Assembly (NCBI GenBank): GCA_910588215.1 | Contig: CAJUQJ010000065.1 | Span: 1 to 17,071 of the forward strand | DNA from: an uncultured Lachnospiraceae bacterium | Lineage (GTDB): Bacteria; Bacillota; Clostridia; Lachnospirales; Lachnospiraceae | Reading direction: 5' to 3' | DNA: 17,071 nucleotides | Shown: in pieces, positions 1 to 6,264 of the stretch | Layout of the letters: the number at the start of each line of letters is the position of its first letter | How positions within the stretch are numbered: position 1 is the stretch's first letter | The notes under the pieces: model-generated | What the model was told of the DNA's origin: nothing | Databases searched by the model: none | What the model saw: only the letters and a program-made list of their open reading frames with translations | Position numbers and translations under genes: made by a program

Positions 1-40
1 GTACTACGTACTCAATGCCCATGCAGCAAGGTGCAGGGCA

Positions 41-55
41 CCGTGAATAGTAACG
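41..55. repeat. Fragment of the dispersed tgaatagtaac repeat at the window start
   Basis: The stretch ccgtgaatagtaacg matches the repeat at 17010-17024 (ccgtgaatagttaca) at 12 of 15 positions. A related core, tgaatagttaca, is at 9935-9946. The bases before it (1-40) have a small gtact palindrome and belong to no supported gene. Confidence 0.4.
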
Positions 56-94
56 TTCCTTATGCATTTACGGTTCATTTTGCTAACCTCTTGC

Positions 95-123
95 TTGAAA
101 CTTTGTCCGGTTTGTTATATGAT
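95..123 (+). promoter_or_regulatory. Sigma-A-type promoter for the DUF6106-like gene
   Basis: A TTGAAA hexamer (95-100) and a TATGAT hexamer (118-123) are separated by 17 bases. Both match the vegetative consensus at five of six positions. Transcription would begin near 130 and leave a leader of about 125 nt before the gene at 254. No other signal in the first 250 bases is as good. Confidence 0.6.
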
Positions 124-253
124 TAAGATATATTTTTCGACAAAACAGTTCTGGGAAGGATCGGCGGCCGGAAGCGATGTTTCATATGTCTGCGGATTGA
201 TGCGGTAGAGTCTGCCGGGTTCAGGATCGGGTCGAATACAGGAGGTATCATAA

Positions 254-748
254 ATGAGTGAAACATATGTAGAATGTCTGGTGGCGAGGAAACCTTCGGT
301 GCTCCTGTCGTTTTTGAAAATACTGTTGATCATGCTGACGGTGGTGTTCATTATGGTAGGTGGTGTGTTCCTTCCGGGTCTGGTGGTGGCGATCATTACA
401 GGAATAGGTGCCTATTTTGCCACCATGAACGCAAATATTGAGTATGAGTACCTGTACCTGGACAGGGAGATCAGTGTGGATAAGGTAATGGCGAAGAGCC
501 GCCGGAAGAAGGCCAATACCTTTTCGGTGGATAAGATGGAAGTGCTTGCGCCGCTGAATTCCCATAGACTGGATTCCTACAGGAATCGTAATTCCAAGAC
601 GCTGGATTACAGCTCTGGTGTTGCTGCGCAGCCGGAGAAGAGATATATGATGGTCTGTGAAGGAGATTTGAAGGTTATTTTTGAGCCTAACGCGGAGATG
701 GTGAAAGCAATCCAGAGCATTGCACCGCGCAAGGTGTTTACAGATTGA
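254..748 (+). CDS. Small membrane protein, DUF6106-like
   Basis: This encodes a 164-residue protein of unknown function. The start is well fixed by an AGGAGG motif ending about 8 bases before the ATG. Residues about 17-60 are strongly hydrophobic and would form two closely spaced membrane helices. The rest (about 61-164) is charged, with a basic patch (SRRKK) around residue 77 and a predicted cytoplasmic or surface domain. The architecture and the N-terminal motif (a short acidic stretch, then VECLVARK) fit what I recall of DUF6106 proteins of Lachnospiraceae. The family name is by memory and could be wrong. A hairpin at 833-870 separates it from guaB, so it looks monocistronic. No enzymatic motif is visible. 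Confidence 0.75.
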   Translation: MSETYVECLVARKPSVLLSFLKILLIMLTVVFIMVGGVFLPGLVVAIITGIGAYFATMNANIEYEYLYLDREISVDKVMAKSRRKKANTFSVDKMEVLAPLNSHRLDSYRNRNSKTLDYSSGVAAQPEKRYMMVCEGDLKVIFEPNAEMVKAIQSIAPRKVFTD

Positions 749-832
749 TTATTTATAGAATATTTGTGACCTCTTTTTATGCAGGGTCTGTGCTGGGACG
801 TGTCGGACACAGATGAGTATGTGGTCATGGAA

Positions 833-870
833 AAGAAATACTGTCAGTTAGTTTAACTGGCAGTATTCTT
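833..870 (+). terminator. Hairpin between the DUF6106-like gene and guaB
   Basis: Arms 833-850 and 854-870 pair over 17 base pairs with one bulged A (838), one G-T pair and a three-base loop. The arm ends are A-rich on the left and T-rich on the right, so it could terminate transcription in either direction. There is no long T-tract after it, and an attenuation role upstream of guaB cannot be excluded. Confidence 0.6.
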
Positions 871-897
871 TACATAAATGTAACTATCGATACTAGT
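869..897 (+). promoter_or_regulatory. Weak candidate promoter for guaB
   Basis: TTTACA (869-874) is followed after 16 bases by TACTAG (891-896), 28 bases upstream of the guaB start codon. The -35 box is good and the -10 box is poor. The -35 overlaps the foot of the preceding hairpin. A promoter is expected here because that hairpin separates guaB from the gene before it. Confidence 0.3.
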
Positions 898-924
898 TAA
901 ATTTTACAAACAGGAGGAGAGAAG

Positions 925-2379
925 ATGGGTCAGATTATTGGCGAAGGGATCACTTTTGACGACGTGCTATTGGTGCCGAGTTATTCACAGGTGATTCCCA
1001 ATCAGGTGGACTTGACAACATGGCTTACGAAGAAGATCAAACTGAACATCCCGATGATGAGCGCAGGGATGGACACGGTGACCGAGCACAGGATGGCGAT
1101 CGCCATGGCCAGACAGGGAGGCATCGGTATTATCCACAAGAATATGTCAATAGAAGCACAGGCAGAAGAAGTCGATAAGGTTAAACGTTCAGAAAACGGC
1201 GTCATCACAGATCCTTTTTCGTTGACTCCGGATCATACATTGGCCGACGCAGATGCGTTGATGGCCAAATTCAGGATTTCCGGCGTTCCGATCACGGAAG
1301 GCAGGAAATTAGTCGGTATCATCACCAATCGTGATCTTAAATTCGAGACAGATTTCACTAAGAAAATTAAAGAATCCATGACCTCAGAGGGTCTGATCAC
1401 AGCGAAAGTCGGCATTACGCTTGATGAGGCGAAGAAGATTTTGGCCAAGGCGAGGAAAGAGAAGCTGCCGATCGTAGACGACGACTACAATCTGGCGGGG
1501 CTGATCACTATTAAGGACATCGAGAAGACGATTAAATATCCACTTTCCGCCAAAGACAGCCAGGGAAGGCTTCTGTGTGGTGCAGGTGTAGGCATTACGG
1601 CTAATGTCCTGGACCGGGTAGGAGCGCTTATGGATGCCAAGGTGGACGTGATCGTGTTGGACAGTGCCCACGGCCATTCCGAGAACGTGCTGCGCTGCCT
1701 GAAGATGATCAAGGACAAATATCCCGATGTACAGGTGATCGCGGGTAATGTGGCTACCGGTGAGGGCACGAAGGCTTTGATCGAGGCGGGTGCGGATGCG
1801 GTCAAGGTCGGTATTGGGCCTGGTTCTATCTGTACTACCCGTGTGGTGGCAGGTATCGGTGTGCCCCAGATCACGGCCATTATGGACTCTTATGCGGTGG
1901 CGAAGGAGTATGGTATTCCGATCATCGCCGATGGCGGCATCAAGTATTCCGGCGATATGACCAAGGCAATTGCGGCCGGCGGCAATGTGTGCATGATGGG
2001 CAGTATCTTTGCGGGATGCGATGAGAGCCCGGGTACTTTTGAACTTTATCAGGGGAGAAAATATAAGGTTTACCGTGGCATGGGTTCCATTGCGGCCATG
2101 GAGAACGGCAGTAAGGATCGCTATTTCCAGTCCGATGCCAAGAAGCTGGTGCCGGAAGGTGTGGAAGGCCGTGTAGCTTACAAGGGAACCGTGGAGGATA
2201 CGGTATTCCAGTTGATGGGCGGTATTCGTTCCGGTATGGGTTACTGCGGAGCATCTTCTATAGAAGAGTTGAAACAGAACGGCAAGTTTGTGAAGATATC
2301 GGCGGCGTCCCTGAAGGAGAGCCATCCTCATGATATCCATATCACGAAGGAAGCGCCGAACTACAGCGTAGACGAATAA
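925..2379 (+). CDS. guaB: IMP dehydrogenase
   Basis: This enzyme oxidises IMP to XMP with NAD+, the committed step to guanine nucleotides, in the cytosol. The 484-residue length is normal for bacterial GuaB. The N-terminal signature (GITFDDVLLVP, residues 8-18) opens the TIM barrel. A two-CBS (Bateman) insert covers roughly residues 93-205. The catalytic loop GPGSICTTR carries the nucleophile Cys303. IADGGI (near 335) and the flap motif RGMGS (near 388) are present and intact. The start is fixed by an AGGAGG motif 7-8 bases before the ATG. It is followed after 55 bases by a PurO-like IMP cyclohydrolase and then by AICAR formyltransferase. The group therefore supplies and uses IMP. No purine riboswitch was recognised in the leader. 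Confidence 0.97.
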   Translation: MGQIIGEGITFDDVLLVPSYSQVIPNQVDLTTWLTKKIKLNIPMMSAGMDTVTEHRMAIAMARQGGIGIIHKNMSIEAQAEEVDKVKRSENGVITDPFSLTPDHTLADADALMAKFRISGVPITEGRKLVGIITNRDLKFETDFTKKIKESMTSEGLITAKVGITLDEAKKILAKARKEKLPIVDDDYNLAGLITIKDIEKTIKYPLSAKDSQGRLLCGAGVGITANVLDRVGALMDAKVDVIVLDSAHGHSENVLRCLKMIKDKYPDVQVIAGNVATGEGTKALIEAGADAVKVGIGPGSICTTRVVAGIGVPQITAIMDSYAVAKEYGIPIIADGGIKYSGDMTKAIAAGGNVCMMGSIFAGCDESPGTFELYQGRKYKVYRGMGSIAAMENGSKDRYFQSDAKKLVPEGVEGRVAYKGTVEDTVFQLMGGIRSGMGYCGASSIEELKQNGKFVKISAASLKESHPHDIHITKEAPNYSVDE

Positions 2380-2434
2380 GAAAAGATGAAGTAACGAACA
2401 GACTGATTATAGGGAAGGCAAGGTTATTGATCAT

Positions 2435-3148
2435 ATGGAAAAGAAATCTTTGGCACAGGAGCTTTCCGGGAATGCATATCCGGGCAGAGGGATCGTGATC
2501 GGGAAGTCTGCGGACGGGAAGCATGCGGTGACGGCCTATTTTATCATGGGCAGGAGTTCTAACAGCAGGAATAGGATCTTCGTGGAAGACGGCACGGGGA
2601 TCAGAACGCAGGCGTTCGATCCTTCTAAGCTGGAAGATCCCAGTCTGATCATCTATGCGCCGGTGCGTGTGCTGGGTAATAAGACGATCGTCACCAACGG
2701 TGACCAGACCGATACCATCTATGAACTGATGGATAAACAGCAGACATTTGAACAGGCGCTGCGTACGAGAGAGTTCGAGCCTGATGGGCCGAATTATACC
2801 CCGCGTATCTCAGGTATCATGCATCTGGAGAATGGCGGGTTCAATTACGCTATGTCGATCCTGAAAAGCAACAATGGAGATCCGGCATGCTGCAACCGCT
2901 TTACGTTTGCTTACGAGAAGCCGTTAGCTGGTGAGGGGCGGTTTATCCATACTTATATGGGCGATGGCGATCCGCTGCCGAGTTTTGAAGGCGAGCCGAC
3001 CCTGATTGGTATCGAGGGCGATATTGACAGTTTTACAAAGATGATCTGGGAGAACTTGAACGAGGAAAATAAGGTTTCGCTGTTTGTCAGATTTATCGAG
3101 ATAGAGACTGGAAAGTATGAGACGCGAATCCTCAATAAGAATCAGTAA
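2435..3148 (+). CDS. IMP cyclohydrolase, PurO type
   Basis: This is predicted to close FAICAR to IMP, the last step of de novo purine synthesis. The 237-residue protein has no similarity to the MGS-like cyclohydrolase domain of ordinary bacterial PurH. It has features of the PurO/IMP_cyclohyd family (an Ntn-hydrolase-like fold first described in archaea): an N-terminal NAYPGRGIVIG motif (residues 13-23), a middle NYTPRISG motif (near 122-129) and a conserved ETGKYETR near the C-terminus. The context supports this: the next purine gene (3410) encodes AICAR formyltransferase without a cyclohydrolase domain, so a partner is needed. The ribosome binding site is moderate (AAGG 11 bases before the ATG). 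Some Clostridia carry proteins of this family with untested activity, so the reaction is inferred. Confidence 0.85.
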   Translation: MEKKSLAQELSGNAYPGRGIVIGKSADGKHAVTAYFIMGRSSNSRNRIFVEDGTGIRTQAFDPSKLEDPSLIIYAPVRVLGNKTIVTNGDQTDTIYELMDKQQTFEQALRTREFEPDGPNYTPRISGIMHLENGGFNYAMSILKSNNGDPACCNRFTFAYEKPLAGEGRFIHTYMGDGDPLPSFEGEPTLIGIEGDIDSFTKMIWENLNEENKVSLFVRFIEIETGKYETRILNKNQ

Positions 3149-3206
3149 TATGAAGTGATCATTCAGCGTCAATATATCAGAAATTAATTATTCGCTGTAC
3201 GAGTGC

Positions 3207-3374
3207 ACTAGTACTCCGTACTGAAAACCCTTGTGCAAATATTTCGGTCTATTTTCCCGATTGCACAAGCCCAGAATACTCAACGTAGCCCGCTACGCCT
3301 CCGTTTCTGAACTTGTACACTCGAAAAAATATCCTCGAAAATTTGCACAGGAACTTCCAGTACGGAGTACTAGT
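3207..3374. repeat. 168-bp imperfect palindromic element with perfect 17-bp ends
   Basis: The outer arms 3207-3223 and 3358-3374 are perfect inverted repeats (left arm actagtactccgtactg plus flank). Inside them, 3230-3269 and 3310-3349 are also inverted copies of each other, about 70 percent identical by eye. The centre (3284-3297) is a small palindrome, CGTAG-CCCG-CTACG. Each half holds its own inner pair (cttgtgcaa and ttgcacaag at 3230-3238 and 3261-3269). The whole element is symmetric about 3290-3291 and could fold as one long hairpin or cruciform. It lies in the 261-base gap before the AICAR formyltransferase gene. It resembles a non-autonomous mobile repeat, but no target duplication was recognised. 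Confidence 0.8.
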
Positions 3375-3409
3375 CAGGATGGAGAAAGGGATAAGAGGAT
3401 AAGAGATTC

Positions 3410-4591
3410 ATGAATGAATTAGAATTAAAATATGGCTGTAACCCTAATCAGAAGCCGTCCCGCATCTATATGGCGGACGGAAGCACGCTGCCGATCAAGG
3501 TACTGAACGGCAGACCGGGATATATCAATTTTCTGGATGCCTTTAACGGGTGGCAGTTGGTGAAGGAACTTAAGAAGGCGACCGGACTTCCGGCGGCCAC
3601 TTCTTTCAAGCATGTGTCTCCCGCAGGGGCGGCGGTTGGTCTGCCGCTCAGTGATGTGGAGAAGAAGATTTATTGGGTGGACGATTTGGATATGGAGTTT
3701 ACGCCGCTGGCCAATGCTTATGCGAGAGCCAGGGGCGCGGATAGGATGAGTTCTTTCGGTGATTTTATCTCCCTGTCGGATGTGTGTGACGTGGCAACTG
3801 CCAGGATCATCAAGCGGGAGGTTTCGGACGGCGTGATCGCACCCGGATATGAGCCGGAGGCGCTGGAGATCTTGAAGGCGAAGAAAAAGGGCGCCTATAA
3901 CGTGATCGAGATTGATGAGAACTATGTACCCGCGCCGGTAGAAGTGAAGCAGGTATATGGCATCAGCTTCGAGCAGGGTAGAAATGAATTGAAGATTGAT
4001 GATGATTTCTTCAATAATATCGTGACGGTGTCGAAGGAACTTCCAGAACAGGCCAGAATCGATCTGGCCATCGCCATGATCACACTCAAATATACGCAGT
4101 CCAATTCGGTGTGTTACGTGAAGGGCGGACAGGCGATCGGTATCGGCGCCGGGCAGCAGTCCCGCATTCACTGCACCAGGTTAGCAGGTTCCAAGGCGGA
4201 CAACTGGTTCCTGCGGCAGTCACCGAAAGTGCTGGGTCTGCAGTTTGTGGACGGAATCGGCCGCGCAGACAGAGATAATTCCATCGACCTGTATATCGGC
4301 GAGGACTATATGGATGTGTTGGCTGATGGTGTTTGGCAGAAGATCTTCAAGGTGAAGCCGGAAGTCTTCACGGCGGAAGAGAAGCGGGCGTGGCTGGATC
4401 AGATGAGTGATGTGGCGCTGGGATCCGATGCGTTCTTCCCCTTTGGCGATAACATCGAGCGGGCCCATAGAAGCGGTGTAATGTATGTGGCGCAGCCAGG
4501 AGGTTCCGTGCGGGATGACAATGTGATCGCGACCTGCGATAAGTACGGCATGACCATGTGCTTTACAGGGATTAGGCTGTTCCATCACTAA
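3410..4591 (+). CDS. purH: Stand-alone AICAR formyltransferase
   Basis: This enzyme transfers a formyl group from 10-formyl-tetrahydrofolate to AICAR, giving FAICAR. The 393-residue protein corresponds to only the transformylase half of bifunctional PurH (normally about 510-530 residues). It begins directly with the LKYGCNPNQ motif that opens that half. The catalytic Lys-His pair is present in SFKHVSPAG (Lys67, His68), followed by typical motifs such as KYTQSNSVCYVKGGQ, IGIGAGQQSR and GSDAFFPFGDN. The missing cyclohydrolase step is supplied by the PurO-like gene upstream. The ATG at 3410 follows purine-rich sequence (AAGAGG and AAGAG). The symbol purH is used for the family. The distinctive point is that only one domain is present. 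Confidence 0.93.
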   Translation: MNELELKYGCNPNQKPSRIYMADGSTLPIKVLNGRPGYINFLDAFNGWQLVKELKKATGLPAATSFKHVSPAGAAVGLPLSDVEKKIYWVDDLDMEFTPLANAYARARGADRMSSFGDFISLSDVCDVATARIIKREVSDGVIAPGYEPEALEILKAKKKGAYNVIEIDENYVPAPVEVKQVYGISFEQGRNELKIDDDFFNNIVTVSKELPEQARIDLAIAMITLKYTQSNSVCYVKGGQAIGIGAGQQSRIHCTRLAGSKADNWFLRQSPKVLGLQFVDGIGRADRDNSIDLYIGEDYMDVLADGVWQKIFKVKPEVFTAEEKRAWLDQMSDVALGSDAFFPFGDNIERAHRSGVMYVAQPGGSVRDDNVIATCDKYGMTMCFTGIRLFHH

Positions 4592-4627
4592 ATTTTGCAA
4601 CCGCACAGGTGGAAATTTTGTTTTATG

Positions 4628-4657
4628 CGGCAGGTAGTCTATTGAGATTACCTGCCG
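4628..4657 (+). terminator. Terminator hairpin after the purine genes
   Basis: A 13-bp stem (4628-4640 with 4645-4657, one G-T pair) with a four-base loop lies 37 bases after the AICAR formyltransferase stop. The sequence following it is only moderately T-rich. It marks the boundary between the balanced-GC purine block and the AT-rich hicAB cassette. Confidence 0.7.
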
Positions 4658-4672
4658 ATTGCTTTTGCAGAC

Positions 4673-4735
4673 TTGACATGATCATATGTAACAGTATGCT
4701 GTTAGCTTGACAAAAATCATAAAACATAGTATCCT
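4673..4735 (+). promoter_or_regulatory. Tandem promoter-like boxes upstream of hicA
   Basis: There are two perfect TTGACA hexamers. The first (4673-4678) is followed after 16 bases by TATGCT (4695-4700). The second (4707-4712) is followed after 17 bases by TATCCT (4730-4735). The second is better placed and its -10 overlaps the left arm of the palindrome at 4732-4758, as expected for an autoregulated toxin-antitoxin promoter. Confidence 0.6.
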
Positions 4736-4758
4736 GCAACTATATATTAGTTGCAGGA
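4732..4758. promoter_or_regulatory. Operator-like palindrome of the hicAB promoter
   Basis: Perfect 11-bp arms (tcctgcaacta at 4732-4742 and its complement at 4748-4758) flank a 5-base AT spacer. It overlaps the -10 box and the likely transcription start, and ends 18 bases before the hicA ATG. HicB-type antitoxins with ribbon-helix-helix domains bind such sites to repress their own operon, so this is the probable operator. It would also form a hairpin at the 5' end of the mRNA. Confidence 0.6.
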
Positions 4759-4776
4759 AGGGGTGAGGCCTTATTA

Positions 4777-5034
4777 ATGAGCAAATTTGAAAAGGCAAAA
4801 GAAAGAATAAAGTTAAGACCAAAAGATTATACTTATACCGAAGCCAAAAGTTTGCTGTCACAGATGGGATTTGTGGAATATCAAAAGGGGAAAACGTCCG
4901 GTTCAAGGGTGAAATTTTACAGAAAAGAAGATCAGAAAATTATACTATTACATAAACCGCATCCGGATGATATCATGAAACCAGGCGCAGTAAAGGAACT
5001 ATCGGAGTATTTGTCCGATTTGGGAGAATTATAA
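4777..5034 (+). CDS. hicA: HicA-family toxin
   Basis: This is predicted to be a HicA mRNA interferase, the toxin of a type II toxin-antitoxin system. The 85-residue length is typical. It has a helix-strand opening (YTYTEAKSLLSQMGF, residues 18-32), then KTSGSRVKFYRK (39-50) and LLHKPHPDDIMKPGAVKEL. This matches the HicA variant in which the GSH motif is replaced by GSR and the conserved histidines are in the HKPHP motif. The start is preceded by AGGAAGGGGTGAGG. Only 3 bases separate its stop from the hicB start. The toxin-first order is normal for hicAB. Its AT-rich composition matches the next two genes and differs from the flanks, suggesting acquisition as a unit. Confidence 0.9.
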   Translation: MSKFEKAKERIKLRPKDYTYTEAKSLLSQMGFVEYQKGKTSGSRVKFYRKEDQKIILLHKPHPDDIMKPGAVKELSEYLSDLGEL

Positions 5035-5037
5035 AAA

Positions 5038-5541
5038 ATGAAGAATAATGTATTAGAATATAAAGGATATCATACAAAAGTAGAATTTGATTCAGAAGAG
5101 TTAGTGCTTAGAGGTAAAATAGAGGGGATAAATGATCTAGTAGATTTTGAATGCGAAGATTCTAAAGAGGTGGAAAGGGAATTTCATGAAGCAGTGGATG
5201 ATTATCTGGAATTCTGTAAGGAAGTAGGAAAAGAACCGGATAAAGAATATAAAGGAACTTTTAATGTACGTATAGCACCGGCGTTACATAAGCGATTAGC
5301 AAATGTAGCAATGAAAAATGGGGATACGTTAAATGCATCTGTAGAAAAAGCAATTCAAGAATATGTTTCAGAAGATCAAAAAGCAGAAAATCATTTACAG
5401 AATACAATAAAGATATTGGCGAAAGCATTGAAAACGGAGTCAAAATACGAATATGATAATAGATTACAGAATTGGAGTCCTAATGTAGTTCCATTTCATA
5501 GTAATATCAACATGACCTATAGTGAGGAGATGAGGAATTGA
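5038..5541 (+). CDS. hicB: HicB-family antitoxin with a long C-terminal tail
   Basis: This is predicted to neutralise HicA and repress the operon. The 167-residue protein has an N-terminal HicB fold (about 1-70: LEYKGYHTKVEFDSEE and a helix with FHEAVDDYLEFCKEVGKEP). A ribbon-helix-helix DNA-binding domain follows (about 74-110: TFNVRIAPALHKRLA then ASVEKAIQEYV). Related HicB proteins usually end at about residue 110-115. Here a further 57 residues follow (111-167), starting with an amphipathic helix and ending in a Trp- and Pro-containing, probably unstructured segment (NWSPNVVPF, 145-153). In chaperone-dependent antitoxins a C-terminal chaperone addiction segment occupies this place. The next gene looks SecB-like and overlaps the stop codon by one base, so this tail is the likely binding site for it. 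Confidence 0.9.
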   Translation: MKNNVLEYKGYHTKVEFDSEELVLRGKIEGINDLVDFECEDSKEVEREFHEAVDDYLEFCKEVGKEPDKEYKGTFNVRIAPALHKRLANVAMKNGDTLNASVEKAIQEYVSEDQKAENHLQNTIKILAKALKTESKYEYDNRLQNWSPNVVPFHSNINMTYSEEMRN

Positions 5542-5960
5542 TGATCGGTAATTTAGAAGAATATTTTGAAGACGAGCAAGGGTTTTATCTGGATAAAGTT
5601 GTTTATAACAGAATCGACAAAAAGAATCAGGCAGAGGAATATTCATTGAAGTGTATTGATAATATTGAAGCTGTTGTTGAGGAAAAAACAGTAAAATTGA
5701 CTGTAAAACGTGTTTTGCAATTTGAACCGGAGGAAATATTTGAACTGTCTGTATCATATGGTGCAATTCTGAAGATTAAAGAAGAGAAGAAAAGCTATGC
5801 TTGGGATAAGATGAATCTTGCAGAGGAATTTCGAGAAAATGGGCAGTTTGTGTTGGGAAATTTGATGAGTAGAATATCATTATTGATCGCTGAGATCACT
5901 TCTTCCTTTGGCCAGCCGCCTATTATATTACCTCCAGTGGTTGCGCCTAAAGATAATTAG
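5541..5960 (+). CDS. SecB-like chaperone of the hicAB module
   Basis: This is predicted to be a SecB-like chaperone of 139 residues, normal for SecB-like proteins. The first part is polar, with likely beta strands (VKLTVKRVLQF and IFELSVSYGAILKI, about 51-80). The C-terminal part is the most telling: a helix with FVLGNLMSRISLLIAEITSSF (103-123) followed by GQPPIILPPV (124-133). This is the pattern of the SecB C-terminal region, in which a Leu/Phe-rich helix precedes a Gly-x-Pro-Pro and Leu-Pro-Pro segment. The ATG (5541) shares one base with the hicB stop (TGATG), which implies translational coupling. A TTG three bases earlier is possible but less likely. The inferred role is to protect HicB and make toxin control depend on chaperone availability. 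The family call needs a profile or structure check. Confidence 0.7.
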   Translation: MIGNLEEYFEDEQGFYLDKVVYNRIDKKNQAEEYSLKCIDNIEAVVEEKTVKLTVKRVLQFEPEEIFELSVSYGAILKIKEEKKSYAWDKMNLAEEFRENGQFVLGNLMSRISLLIAEITSSFGQPPIILPPVVAPKDN

Positions 5961-5974
5961 CAGGAAATACTGTT

Positions 5975-6023
5975 GCTTATTCGAGTCTGCGAAGCAGATC
6001 TCGTAAACGAGCTTTGCTCGTTT
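5975..6023 (+). repeat. 49-nt double-hairpin repeat, copy 1
   Basis: The unit begins gcttattcgagtctgcgaag and recurs identically at 6046-6094. It has two hairpins: CGAGTCTGC-GAA-GCAGATCTCG (one bulge) and AAACGAGC-TTT-GCTCGTTT (8 bp). This copy, just after the SecB-like gene, lacks a T-tract beyond the three Ts of the repeat, so it should terminate poorly. Confidence 0.9.
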
Positions 6024-6045
6024 GTTATGACTGAGAAATCCTTTC

Positions 6046-6098
6046 GCTTATTCGAGTCTGCGAAGCAGATCTCGTAAACGAGCTTTGCTCGTTTTTTT
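6046..6098 (+). terminator. Second copy of the 49-nt repeat, with a T-tract: terminator of hicAB-secB-like
   Basis: This is identical to the unit at 5975-6023, 22 bases after it. Here the 8-bp hairpin AAACGAGC-TTT-GCTCGTTT runs into seven Ts (6092-6098), making a good intrinsic terminator for the AT-rich cassette. The exact duplication suggests a recent tandem copying event. Confidence 0.8.
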
Positions 6099-6122
6099 AT
6101 AGGTAGAAAATACGTATATAAT

Positions 6123-6151
6123 TTGATTTTTTGGGTCGATAGTGTTATTAT
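6123..6151 (+). promoter_or_regulatory. Promoter for ptb-buk
   Basis: TTGATT (6123-6128) and TATTAT (6146-6151) are separated by 17 bases. Transcription would start near 6158 and give a leader of about 105 nt before ptb. The preceding terminator makes an independent promoter necessary. No recognisable operator was seen. Confidence 0.55.
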
Positions 6152-6264
6152 TTTAACGATGGAGCTGCCACAAGTAATGATTGCACTTTGGCAGAGAAGA
6201 TTTACTTTTTTGCAAGGCAGCAAGGGCAGCAGTACGATGATAAAACAAAGGAGTGGAAGGGAAA

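Noticed and set aside
1384..2340. Long open frame antisense to guaB
   Set aside because: It is the shadow of a conserved gene with codon bias; the product is rich in His, Arg and Leu and has no ribosome binding site or family pattern.
3149..3409. Possible ZTP (pfl) riboswitch before the formyltransferase gene
   Set aside because: This would be a sensible place for one, but the conserved pfl sequence blocks were not found. The region is filled by the palindromic element.
3231..3413. A 60-codon open frame before the AICAR formyltransferase gene
   Set aside because: It lies almost wholly inside the palindromic element, has no ribosome binding site and no recognisable protein pattern.
5975..6094. 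Two identical repeats with a 22-base spacer, like a minimal CRISPR array
   Set aside because: There are only two units, the repeats are 49 nt with two internal hairpins, the second is a clear terminator, and no cas gene is near.
5957..6223. Minus-strand frame after the SecB-like gene
   Set aside because: It reads through the two terminator repeats, has no ribosome binding site and has a low-complexity product.
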